From NCBI RefSeq assembly GCF_001557115.1, contig NZ_LSKQ01000178.1:1-36883 (forward strand): a stretch of 36,883 nucleotides of DNA, read 5' to 3'. Position numbers and translations under genes: made by a program. Positions 7,682 through 16,074 of this stretch are shown piece by piece. The notes beneath the pieces were generated by a model. That model saw only the letters and a list, made by a program, of their open reading frames with translations. It ran no database searches and was not told the DNA's origin. How positions within the stretch are numbered: position 1 is the stretch's first letter; each line of letters begins with the position of its first letter. Source of the stretch: Erythrobacter sp. CCH5-A1. GTDB lineage: Bacteria; Pseudomonadota; Alphaproteobacteria; Sphingomonadales; Sphingomonadaceae.

Positions 7682-9333
7682 TGGCAACCGCTCTTGCCGA
7701 AACTGCCCTTGCCACCGACGCCGCGCTCGCATGGTGGCGCGGGGCGGTCATCTACCAGATCTACCCGCGTTCCTTCCGCGACACCAACGGCGACGGGATC
7801 GGCGACCTTGCGGGCATCGCCGAGGGGCTCGATTACATCGCCGACCTCGGGGTGGACGGAATCTGGATCAGCCCCTTCTTCACCTCGCCGATGAAGGATT
7901 TCGGCTACGACGTCGCCGATTACTGCGGGATCGATCCGAGCTTCGGCACCTTCGCCGATTTCGACCGGATCATCGAGAAGGCGCACAGCCTCGGCCTCAA
8001 GGTCATCATCGACCAGGTCTATTCGCACACCTCGGACGAGCACGCGTGGTTCCAGGAGAGCCGACAGGATCGCACCAACCCCAAGGCTGACTGGTATGTC
8101 TGGGCCGACCCCAAGCCCTGCGGCTCGCCGCCGTCGAACTGGCAATCGGTGTTCGGCGGCTCGGCGTGGCAGTGGGATGGCCCTCGGAAGCAGTACTACC
8201 TGCACAACTTCCTGACCTCGCAGCCCGATTTGAACGTCCACAACCCCGAGGTGCAGAACGCGCTGCTCGATGTCGCGCGGTTCTGGCTGGCGCGGGGGGT
8301 GGACGGGTTCCGCCTCGATGCCCTCAACTTCTCGATGCATGATCCCGAGCTGCGCGATAACCCGCCGAGCGGCGTGCCGATGGAACTGGTGACCCGGCCC
8401 TTCGACATGCAGATCAAGCGCTACAACCAGTCGCACCCCGACATCGTCGCCTTCCTCGAACGCATCAGGCAGACGCTGGACGAGTTCCCGGGCCGCTTCA
8501 CCGTGGCCGAAGTCGGCGGGCCCGAGCCGCTGGCCGAGATGAAGGCCTTCACCGCGGGCGGCAAGCGGCTCGATTCCGCCTACAACTTCGATTTCCTCTA
8601 CGCCCCGCGCCTCACCGCGCCGCTGGTGCGCGCGTCGCTGTCGCAGTGGAGCGGCGAGGAGGGCGAGGGCTGGCCTTCGTGGGCCTTCTCCAACCACGAT
8701 GCCCCGCGCGCCGTCACCCGCTGGACGCTCGATGGCGGCATGGCCCGCGCCGGGCGATTGAACCTGCTGTTGCTGCTGGCGCTGCGCGGCAACCCGATCA
8801 TCTATCAGGGCGAAGAGCTCGGCCTGCCGCAGGGCGAGGTCGCCTTCGAGGACCTGCAGGACCCCGAGGCGATCGTGAACTGGCCGCATACCCTTGGCCG
8901 GGACGGCGCGCGTACCCCGATGCCGTGGATCGCGGGCGCGCCGCAAGCAGGCTTCTCGAGCGCCAACCGCACCTGGCTCAAGCTCGATCCGGTCCACACC
9001 GGCTTTGCGGTCGACAAGCAGGCGGCCGACCCCGTCTCGACGCTGGCCTATGCCCGCGCGCTGCTGGCGGCGCGGCGCGGGGCTCCGGCGCTGGCGCGGG
9101 GCGGGATCACGCTGCTCGACAGCCCGGAGGACATCCTCGCCTTCCTGCGCGAGGACGGGGAGAGCACCGTGCTGTGCGTCTTCAACCTCGGCGATGCGCC
9201 CGGTCACTGGCGCGCGCCCGAGAGCCTCGGCTCGCTGACGTTGATCGCCACCGAGAGCCATGTTGGCCCGGGCAGCGTGCCCGAGGCGCTGCCCCCCGGC
9301 ACCGGCTACTGGGCGCGCGTGGCGGGCGGCTGA
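7681..9333 (+). CDS. Cytoplasmic GH13 alpha-glucosidase
   Basis: This 550-residue enzyme has no signal peptide, so it should work in the cytoplasm on maltose or short oligosaccharides imported by the transporter. YQIYPRSFRDTNGDGIGDL at 25-43 is the hallmark of oligo-1,6-/alpha-glucosidases of GH13 and includes the calcium-type loop DTNGDGIGD. DQVYSHTS is region I. GFRLDALN gives nucleophile Asp213, FTVAEVGG gives Glu277, and FSNHDAPR gives Asp340. The length is normal for the family. It overlaps the preceding amylase by one base and ends nine bases before lacI, so hydrolase and regulator are co-expressed. Alpha-1,4 versus alpha-1,6 preference cannot be settled by eye. Confidence 0.93.
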   Translation: MATALAETALATDAALAWWRGAVIYQIYPRSFRDTNGDGIGDLAGIAEGLDYIADLGVDGIWISPFFTSPMKDFGYDVADYCGIDPSFGTFADFDRIIEKAHSLGLKVIIDQVYSHTSDEHAWFQESRQDRTNPKADWYVWADPKPCGSPPSNWQSVFGGSAWQWDGPRKQYYLHNFLTSQPDLNVHNPEVQNALLDVARFWLARGVDGFRLDALNFSMHDPELRDNPPSGVPMELVTRPFDMQIKRYNQSHPDIVAFLERIRQTLDEFPGRFTVAEVGGPEPLAEMKAFTAGGKRLDSAYNFDFLYAPRLTAPLVRASLSQWSGEEGEGWPSWAFSNHDAPRAVTRWTLDGGMARAGRLNLLLLLALRGNPIIYQGEELGLPQGEVAFEDLQDPEAIVNWPHTLGRDGARTPMPWIAGAPQAGFSSANRTWLKLDPVHTGFAVDKQAADPVSTLAYARALLAARRGAPALARGGITLLDSPEDILAFLREDGESTVLCVFNLGDAPGHWRAPESLGSLTLIATESHVGPGSVPEALPPGTGYWARVAGG

Positions 9334-9342
9334 GGCACACGG

Positions 9343-10368
9343 ATGGCCGACAACCCCGCTTCCCGGCGCAGCGCCACGCTCGAGGACATCGCGCGCGAAG
9401 CGGGGGTCTCGATCTCGACCGTCAGCCGCGCTTTGAACGACAGCCCGTCGGTCAAGCGGCGCACCAAGCAGCAGATCTGGCAGATCGCCCGCGCCCACGA
9501 CTACGAGTTCCGCGCCTCGATGCCGAGCGGGCCGATCGGGGCCGACGCCACCCTCGCGGTGGTGGTCCCCGCCCCGCAGGGCCGCGACGGGCGGGTGTCG
9601 GACCCCTTCTTCCTCGAGCTCTTGGCGGGCATCGCCGAGGCCGCGCGCGAGCGCAACGCCGATCTCATCATCAGCCACCTCGCCCCGCGCGCCACCGGCG
9701 ATCTCGACTACGCGATGAGCACCAGCCGCGCGACCGGCGTGATCTTCATCGGCCAGTCCTCGCTCCATCACGAGTTCAACGCGCTCGCCGTGCGCGACAA
9801 CCGCTTCGTGGTGTGGGGCGCGGAGTTCCCGGACGCACAGTACTGTGTCATCGGGTCGGACAACCTCGCTGGCGGCAGGCGCGCCACCGCGCACCTCGCA
9901 CGCCTCGGCCGCCGCCGCATCGCTTTCCTCGGCGACAGCGAAGCGCCCGAGGCCGAGCAGCGGCTTCGCGGATACAAGCAGGCGCTCGAGCAGGCCGGGC
10001 TCCCCTTCGACGATGACCTCGTCGTCCCCGCCCATTTCGAGGTCCACTCGGCGGAAGCCGCCGTTCGCAGCGCGCTCGCCCGCGGCCTGAGGTTCGACGC
10101 GATCTTCGCCGCCTCCGACCTCATCGCGATCGGCGCGATCCGGGCGCTGACGCGGTCGGGGATGCGCGTGCCCGAGGACGTCTCGGTGGTGGGATACGAC
10201 AACATCCCCGCCGCCCGCCTCGTTACCCCGCAGCTCACCACCATCGACCAGGACGCAAACCTTGCAGGCCGCATGCTGGTGTCCAAGCTGATCGACAAGG
10301 GCGATGGCCCGGCGATCTCGCAGCGGCTCGAGACGAGCCTCCTGATCCGCGAGAGCTGCGGCGGATGA
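9343..10368 (+). CDS. LacI-family transcriptional regulator
   Basis: This 341-residue protein has an N-terminal LacI helix-turn-helix ([20 protein letters not shown], about 11-30) and a periplasmic-binding-protein-like effector domain from about residue 65 ([12 protein letters not shown]...) to the end, including [21 protein letters not shown] near the C-terminus. It most likely senses maltose or a derivative and represses the operons around it, including its own. The hinge segment between the domains is unusual: where PurR has a helix ending in ARSL, this protein reads ASMPSG, so the minor-groove leucine is missing. Its stop overlaps the halogenase start as ATGA, which couples regulator and halogenase translation. 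Confidence 0.92.
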   Translation: MADNPASRRSATLEDIAREAGVSISTVSRALNDSPSVKRRTKQQIWQIARAHDYEFRASMPSGPIGADATLAVVVPAPQGRDGRVSDPFFLELLAGIAEAARERNADLIISHLAPRATGDLDYAMSTSRATGVIFIGQSSLHHEFNALAVRDNRFVVWGAEFPDAQYCVIGSDNLAGGRRATAHLARLGRRRIAFLGDSEAPEAEQRLRGYKQALEQAGLPFDDDLVVPAHFEVHSAEAAVRSALARGLRFDAIFAASDLIAIGAIRALTRSGMRVPEDVSVVGYDNIPAARLVTPQLTTIDQDANLAGRMLVSKLIDKGDGPAISQRLETSLLIRESCGG

Positions 10369-11885
10369 CCGGCAGCCCTGCCCCCCTCAAGTCCATCACC
10401 ATCGTCGGCGGCGGCTCTGCCGGGTGGATGACCGCCGCCGCGCTCGCTCAGGCCGTGGGCGGGGCCTGCCGGATCACCCTCATCGAGAGCGAGGCGATCG
10501 GCACCGTCGGCGTCGGCGAGGCCACCATCCCCCCGATCCGCAACTTCAACCAGCGGCTCGGCATCGACGAGGCGACCTTCGTGCGCGAGACGCAAGGCAG
10601 CTTCAAGCTCGGCATCGAGTTCGTCGACTGGGGCCGCAAGGACCACCGCTACTTCCACCCCTTCGGCCAGTACGGCGCCGAGTTCGACACCGTGCCCTTC
10701 TACCACCACTGGATGCGCGAGCATCTGGCCGGGCGCACCCAAGGCCCGATCGACGACTTCTCGATGTGCTGGGCGATGGCGAGGCAGGGCAAGTTCGCCC
10801 ACCCCTCCCCCGACCGCCGCCTCATCCAGTCGACCTTCGACTACGCCTACCACTTCGACGCCGGGCTCTACGCCGCCTTCCTCCGCCGCTACGCCGAGGC
10901 GCGGGGCGTTGTCCGCGTCGAGGGCAAGGTGGTCGACGTCACCCTGCGCACCGAGGATGGCTTCATCGAGGCCGTTACCCTCGACAGCGGCGAGCGCATC
11001 ACCGGCGAGCTCTTCGTCGACTGCTCGGGCTTCCGCGGCCTCCTGATCGAGGAGGCGCTCGAAGCGGGCTACGACAACTGGCAGCACTGGCTCCCCTGCG
11101 ACCGCGCCGTCGCGGTGCCCTGCGAGCGGGGCGAGTTCACCCCCTACACCCGCTCCACTGCCCGCGAGGCCGGGTGGCAGTGGCGCATCCCGCTCCAGCA
11201 CCGCACCGGCAATGGCTACGTCCACTGCTCGCAGTTCATCTCCGAGGACGAGGCCGCCGCCACCCTCCTCGCCAATCTCGACGGCAAGGCGCTGGCCGAC
11301 CCGCGCCCCTTGCGCTTCGTCACCGGCAAGCGCCGCGAGTTCTGGAAGCGCAACTGCGTCGCCATCGGGCTTGCCGCCGGGTTCATGGAACCGCTCGAGT
11401 CAACCAGCCTCCACCTCATCCAGTACGGCATCCTGCGCCTGATCGCGCTGCTGCCCGACGCCTCCATGTCACCCCTGCTCACCCGCGAGTACAACGCCCA
11501 GACCGCGCGCGAGTACGAGCTGATCCGCGACTTCCTGATCCTCCACTACAAGGCGACCGAACGGGACGACTCCGAGCTGTGGCGCTACTGCGCCGCCATG
11601 CCGATCCCGGACAGCTTGCAGTACAAGATCGACCACTTCCGTGCCCACGGCACCCTCGTCGCCGAGCCGCAGGAGCTGTTCGCCAACCCGAGCTGGATCG
11701 CGGTGTACCTCGGCCAGGGCATCACCCCCGAACGCGCCCCGGCACTGGCCCATATGCGTGACCATGTGCCGGTCGCCGAGCGCCTCGCCCAGATCCGCCA
11801 GGCGATGGACGAGGCGGTCACCGCCATGCCGCCCCACGGCGAGTTCATCGCCCGCCACTGCGCCGCCCCGCCGATCACTGCCTGA
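10365..11885 (+). CDS. Flavin-dependent halogenase, tryptophan-halogenase family (paralogue 1)
   Basis: This 506-residue protein starts with the FAD motif VGGGSAGW (14-21). It keeps the halogenase signatures: WQWRIP (WxWxIP) at 271-276, Lys81 in GSFKLGIEF at the place of PrnA Lys79 (which holds the hypohalous acid), and Glu345 in MEPLESTS at the place of PrnA Glu346. It is therefore expected to be catalytically competent with FADH2, halide and oxygen. The substrate is unknown; such genes are usually labelled tryptophan 7-halogenase by similarity only. No flavin reductase gene is nearby. It is the last gene of the maltodextrin operon, sharing four bases with lacI, and faces the TonB-dependent receptor gene. 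A second copy lies at 16075. Confidence 0.9.
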   Translation: MTGSPAPLKSITIVGGGSAGWMTAAALAQAVGGACRITLIESEAIGTVGVGEATIPPIRNFNQRLGIDEATFVRETQGSFKLGIEFVDWGRKDHRYFHPFGQYGAEFDTVPFYHHWMREHLAGRTQGPIDDFSMCWAMARQGKFAHPSPDRRLIQSTFDYAYHFDAGLYAAFLRRYAEARGVVRVEGKVVDVTLRTEDGFIEAVTLDSGERITGELFVDCSGFRGLLIEEALEAGYDNWQHWLPCDRAVAVPCERGEFTPYTRSTAREAGWQWRIPLQHRTGNGYVHCSQFISEDEAAATLLANLDGKALADPRPLRFVTGKRREFWKRNCVAIGLAAGFMEPLESTSLHLIQYGILRLIALLPDASMSPLLTREYNAQTAREYELIRDFLILHYKATERDDSELWRYCAAMPIPDSLQYKIDHFRAHGTLVAEPQELFANPSWIAVYLGQGITPERAPALAHMRDHVPVAERLAQIRQAMDEAVTAMPPHGEFIARHCAAPPITA

Positions 11886-11901
11886 CCCGCGCAGTTGCCG
11901 C

Positions 11902-11920
11902 GTCTCCCCTTGTTGGAGAC
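11902..11920 (+). other. Small stem-loop after halogenase 1
   Basis: GTCTCC at 11902-11907 pairs with GGAGAC at 11915-11920 around a seven-base loop, 16 bases after the stop codon. No T run follows, so it is a weak candidate for transcript end or mRNA stabilisation only. Confidence 0.25.
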
Positions 11921-12090
11921 ACATGAGACACTGTCCAGAGGCGGAAAAGCGGCCCTTGCGCAGAGCCCTTGCACAGACATTCAATCACACGGGAAAAGGC
12001 GGTGCGCATAACCCTTCGTGACACACCCCGCCTCCTGTAGGAAAGCCGAGGTTTCACCGCGCGCCCGCGCCCCGATCCCCAACGCAGGAA

Positions 12091-12114
12091 GGGCCCGCCA
12101 TTTCTGGCGAGCCC
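12091..12114. terminator. Possible bidirectional stem-loop between halogenase 1 and the receptor
   Basis: GGGCCCGCCA (12091-12100) pairs with TGGCGAGCCC (12105-12114) with one mismatch and a TTTC loop. It lies between two convergent genes, where a terminator is expected. The T tracts on both sides are poor, so intrinsic termination is uncertain. The remainder of 11886-12150 shows no gene. Confidence 0.35.
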
Positions 12115-12150
12115 CCCTGCAACCCTCGATGCGACCCGAGGGCGTCGGTC

Positions 12151-14942
12151 TTAGAAGCTCTTGCGCAGCGTGAACTGGAAAGTCCGGCCATAGAGCTCAT
12201 GACGGCTCGGGAAGGACTGGCCCAGCGACACGCCGTTCGAACCGAACAGCTCGTTCTGGGTCACGAAGGGCTCGTCGGTCAGGTTGAACACTTCCGCCAG
12301 CACCTGCACCCGTTGAGGAAGCTGCCTTCCCTGGTGAAGGTGTAGCCGATCTGCGCGTCGAGGATGGTTTCGCTCTGCGCATCCGCGCCTTCGAGACCGC
12401 CCGCGAAGTTCGGCACTTCCGAGAGGAAGCCGCCGCGGTAACGTGCGGCAAGCTTGGCGCGGAAGCCGTACTTTTCGTAGAAGATGTCACCCGACCAGGT
12501 GAGGTCCGAATAGCCCGGGATCGGGATTGCCGAGGTGCCCGGAGGGGTGATCTCGGCGTCCGAATAGGTCAGCGAGTAGAACCCGCCGAAGCCGTCGAGC
12601 GCATCGGTCACGTCACCGAAGTTGACCCGCACCGTCCCTTCGACGCCCGCGATCCGGCCGTCCGAGAAGTTGACCGGCCCATTGAACTGGCCGAGCGCCA
12701 CCTGCGGGTTGGCCTGCAGGAAGGCACCGAAGCCACGGTTCTGGATCTGCTGGGTGAGATCGGCGCTTTCGCCAAGGCTGACCACCCAGTCCGACAAGTC
12801 CTTGTAGAACGCCGCGACGATGATCGCGCTGCCCGGCGTGAAGTATTTCTCGAAGGAGATGTCGTAAGAGGTCGACTTGTACGGCTCGAGCGAGGGGTTG
12901 CCGCCGCTCAGGTCGAAGCAGACCGCCGCCGGGGGGTTGAAGCCCACCACCCGGTCGGGGGTCTGGTCGCCGTTGTCGTCAGGGCAGATTCCGGGCCGGA
13001 CGGTGAGGTTCTGGTTGGCCGCCAGCTGATCGAGCCGCGCGCGGGTGATGGTCTGCGCGAAGGCGACGCGGATGAAGGTATCCTCCATCACCTCGAAGCT
13101 GAGGTTCGCGCTCGGCAGCCAGTTGGAATAGCTGTATTCCACATCGTTGATGCGGCCGCCGGTCAGTGTCCCGGTCGAACCCTGCTTGGTGTCGATATAG
13201 CGCAGGCCGATATTGCCCCGCACCGGCACCGATCCGAGATCGCCGTCGATGTCCGCCTGGATGTAGACGTTGTGAATGCGCTCCTCGACCGTCCATTCGG
13301 TGTCGTCGATCGCGCGCTCGAGGCGGTAGGCGCCGTTGGTCAGCAGACTGGCCGGCTGGTAGGCGATGATGTTCTGCCCGATGCCCTTCGTATCGGTCGA
13401 ACCGACGATGATCGAAGAGGGGATCGCCAGCGAGGAGTTCACGAAGCCGGTGCCGGGCCGCAAGAAGGTGCCGTTGTTGTCGAAGTCCTTGTTGCGGTCG
13501 GTGTAGAGCCAGCCGACGGTGATCTTGTCGAGCAGGCCGCCGTCGAACTCCCAGTAGGTCTCGGCGCGCAGCTGGTGCAGCTCGTCGTTGATTTCGGGCT
13601 CGCGCAGGAAGCCGACCTGGCCCCACCCGCCCGGATCGGTGAGCAGCACGTTGGCCGGATTGGTGTAATCGATCAGCCCGGCGATGGAGTATTCGCCGTT
13701 GCGCGGGAAGGTGAAGGTCAACCGGTCGGCCGGACCCGACCCCGCGCGGCCGGTGCCGGCGTAGCTTTCGTAGTCGACATCGTTGCGGTCGAGAGTCGAA
13801 TAGCCGTAGTCGAGGACGAAGCCGAGATTGTCGGTCGCCTTCCACTCCAAGTTGCCGCCGAAGGCAAGGATGTCCGAATCCGCGCCTTCGGTGTCGGTGC
13901 GCAGGATCGGATAGACGTTGGTGTAGGTGGCGGTGTCGGCGAAGGGACCCGACCCGGTCACCGCGCCAACCTGCGCCCCGCCATTGGTGCTCCACGAGGC
14001 GATCGGGGTTTCGGTGCCGCGGAAGATGCCCTCGTCCTGGGTGCCGGTGTAGAAGCCGTCGATGGTGAGCGAGAGATTGTCGGTCGGCTCGAACTGGAGG
14101 CTGCCGGCGACCGAGGTGCGCTTGAATTCGCGGCTCTGCACGCCCTGGCGCGGGTTGTCGCGCGGGAAGATCACGCCGGCTGCGGTGCGGGCGATTTGCC
14201 CGTTGTTGGTCTTCAGCTCGCGCTGGATGATCTGGGTCGGGATCGACTGCACGGTCGCGCCGAGCGACCAGCCGAGGGTGCCCGCCTCGTTCTGGTCGAC
14301 GTAGCTGCCGAAGAAGCGGTAGCCGCTCGAGCTGAAATCGGGGTTCAGCGAACCGTTGTCGTTGTAGGTGTAGGTGCCCGAGACGGTCAGCTGGCGCTTC
14401 TTGGAATCGAGCGGCTTGACGGTGCGCAGGTCGACTGCGCCGGCGATGCCGATTGCGGCAAGCTGGGCGTCACCGGTCTTGTAGACGATGCCCTGGGCCA
14501 CCAGTTCCGAGGGGAACTGGTCGAACTCGATCCCGCGGTTGTTGCCCGCCGATACGACTTCGCGGCCATTGAGGAGCGCGAGAGAGAAGTCCGGGCCGAG
14601 GCCGCGGATCGAGACTTGCTGCGAACGGCCGCGCACGCGCTGGGCGGTGACGCCGGGCAGGCGCGCGAGCGAGTCCGCGATCGAGAGGTCGGGCAGGAGG
14701 CCGAGGTCTTCGGACGAGATCACTTCGACGATCGAGGTCGCCTCGCGCTTGGCGTCAAGCGAGGACTGGATCGAGCCGCGGATCCCGGTGACGATGATCG
14801 CGTCCTCTTCACCTTCGACCGCAGCCGGTTCTTCGGCCGGCGCATCCTGCGCCAGCACCGGCGTGCCGGTTACCGCGAGCGCCAGAAAGGTCGCGGCCCC
14901 GCACAGCAGGCGCGCGCTTGCATTGATCCCGTTCATTTTCAT
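12151..14942 (-). CDS. TonB-dependent receptor, carbohydrate type, frameshifted near the 3' end
   Basis: This outer-membrane receptor of about 930 residues would import maltodextrins or a related sugar. A signal peptide (MKMNGINASARLLCGAATFL..., ending near PVLAQ) is followed by a TonB-box-like AIIVTG, then the plug domain (SIADSLARLPGVTAQR, QVSIRGLG) and a long beta-barrel. The ATG at 14942 has a GGGAGGGG ribosome site seven bases away. Within CCC at 12309-12311 (plus strand) one base appears missing. The frame as written ends at 12279, but the next frame continues with VQVLAEVFNLTDEPF and ends in FQFTLRKSF at a TAA (12151-12153). This is the expected aromatic-ended last strand. The total length, 2792 bases, is exactly one short of 931 codons. 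Without that 52-residue tail the barrel should not assemble. It is the sole receptor in the locus, divergent from the DUF6445 gene. Confidence 0.88.
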
Positions 14943-15313
14943 CAGAAGTCCCCTCCCGCAAGCGCCGTTCGGCAGCGCTTTTGCAGGTTTTTTCATAGCC
15001 GAACCTGAACCGCAGGTAAATCGCCAAATGCCACCCTTTCGCGGAGACCCCAAAAATCTTGTAATTCGTAGCGTTTTCATGACTTTGAGACGGTATTCCG
15101 AGGGATATCCGGCAGATGATAGCGCTATCATACGTGCAAATGTTGCGCGATTGTCACAGTTTTGCGCCGTGTCGCAGTGCAGCAGGCGATCCTCTGCCGC
15201 CGCGCCCGGCTGAGAGCCCTCTTCGGGCCCGCCTATCGGCCTTTTTTGTAGCATTTCTCGTGCTTTAATCTTGCAGCTTGGAGCCTCGCCGCGCGTTTGT
15301 TAGGCTCCTCCGC
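14943..15313. promoter_or_regulatory. Divergent promoter region between the receptor and DUF6445 genes
   Basis: This 371-base gap has no convincing gene. A TTG-initiated extension of the rightward gene to 15278 is possible but lacks support. Its centre is AT-rich and holds the perfect palindrome listed at 15116-15131. The receptor ribosome site lies at about 14950-14957. Core promoter boxes could not be fixed confidently. Confidence 0.55.
15116..15131. promoter_or_regulatory. Perfect 16-bp palindrome ATGATAGCGCTATCAT, LacI-like operator
   Basis: The sequence is a perfect inverted repeat with the central GCGC typical of LacI-family operators. It lies 174 bases upstream of the receptor start and 183 bases upstream of the DUF6445 start. 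Known LacI-type repressors of sugar receptors bind sites of this length and symmetry. Assignment to the regulator encoded at 9343 is plausible but unproven, because no copy of this exact motif was seen at 5526-5827. Confidence 0.6.
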
Positions 15314-16048
15314 ATGGCCAGCCAGCCCGCCTCGCCCCGACAGGATGCCCCCGCGCGCTGGGGAATTGCCCTCGCTGATGGGCGCGAGGAATATTTTGAC
15401 AATGCAGATCAACGGCTTGTGAGCCTCGACAATTTTCTCGTCGATCCGGACCACGCCATTTCACAAGCGAGTTTGCAAAGTTTTGCAAAAATCACGCCGC
15501 AATATCCCGGCGTGCGCGCACCGCTTGATCCGGCAGTGCAGGCCGCTTGGGCAGCGCAGCTCTCGCCGCTGCTCGACCAGTGGTTCGGCAAGGCGGGCCG
15601 TCCCTGGGCGATGCAGGCATGGTATTCGTTGGTAACCACCCCGCGCGAGGCGCTCGTCCCGATGCAGCGCCTGCCGCATGTCGACGGCACCGATCCGCAG
15701 CAGATCGCGATGATGCTCTACCTCCACCGCACCGGCCACGGCGGCACCGCCTTCTTCCGCCACCGCTCAACCGGGCTCGCGGCGCTCACCGCCGAGACCT
15801 ACCCGCGCTATGCCGCCGCCGTGCGGGCCGAGTATGGCCGCACCGGCCTGCCGCCCGCCGCCTACCCTACCGACGGCGCCCCGCACTTCGAGCGCATCCA
15901 TATCGCCGAGGGGACCTTCAACCGCGCGGTGTTCTACCGCGGCAACCTGCTCCACAGCGGGGTGATCGACAACGACGCCCCCTTGAGCGCCGACCCCCGT
16001 GAGGGCCGGCTGACGATCAACGCCTTCTTCCGCCCGGCCCCCGGCTGA
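15314..16048 (+). CDS. DUF6445-like protein, probable 2-oxoglutarate/Fe(II) oxygenase fold
   Basis: This 244-residue protein resembles DUF6445 proteins found beside TonB-dependent receptors and halogenases (TPQYPGVRAPL at 61-71 is characteristic). The residues of a 2OG/Fe(II) dioxygenase facial triad can be read in order: His122 and Asp124 in LPHVDGTD, His214 in NLLHSG, and Arg232 in GRLTINAFF for co-substrate binding. Family membership and catalysis are inferred from this spacing. No signal peptide is present, so it should be cytoplasmic. The ATG at 15314 is chosen over an in-frame TTG at 15278; neither has a strong ribosome site. Codons 53-59 (agt ttg caa agt ttt gca aaa) are unusually AT-rich and form a palindrome. 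The halogenase gene follows after 26 bases. Confidence 0.8.
   Translation: MASQPASPRQDAPARWGIALADGREEYFDNADQRLVSLDNFLVDPDHAISQASLQSFAKITPQYPGVRAPLDPAVQAAWAAQLSPLLDQWFGKAGRPWAMQAWYSLVTTPREALVPMQRLPHVDGTDPQQIAMMLYLHRTGHGGTAFFRHRSTGLAALTAETYPRYAAAVRAEYGRTGLPPAAYPTDGAPHFERIHIAEGTFNRAVFYRGNLLHSGVIDNDAPLSADPREGRLTINAFFRPAPG
15473..15488. promoter_or_regulatory. Candidate intragenic operator TTGCAAA-GT-TTTGCAA
   Basis: Seven-base perfect arms flank GT inside the DUF6445 gene (codons 54-59). The inner 14 bases match the architecture of the site at 5643-5656 (TGCAAA-NN-TTTGCA). The codons used here are rare for this GC-rich DNA, suggesting that the DNA sequence itself may be constrained. It lies about 160 bases into the gene, where a bound repressor could block elongation. 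Function is unproven. Confidence 0.4.
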
Positions 16049-16074
16049 CGCGGCGAAACATGGGACGAGGACAT

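Noticed and set aside
7555..10047. Very long minus-strand open frame opposite the GH13 and lacI genes
   Set aside because: Spans three well-supported plus-strand genes and their junctions, and the peptide shows no family motifs.
15278..15313. TTG start for the DUF6445 gene at 15278
   Set aside because: It would add an Arg-rich 12-residue leader with no ribosome site; the ATG at 15314 gives a more ordinary start, though neither site is strong.
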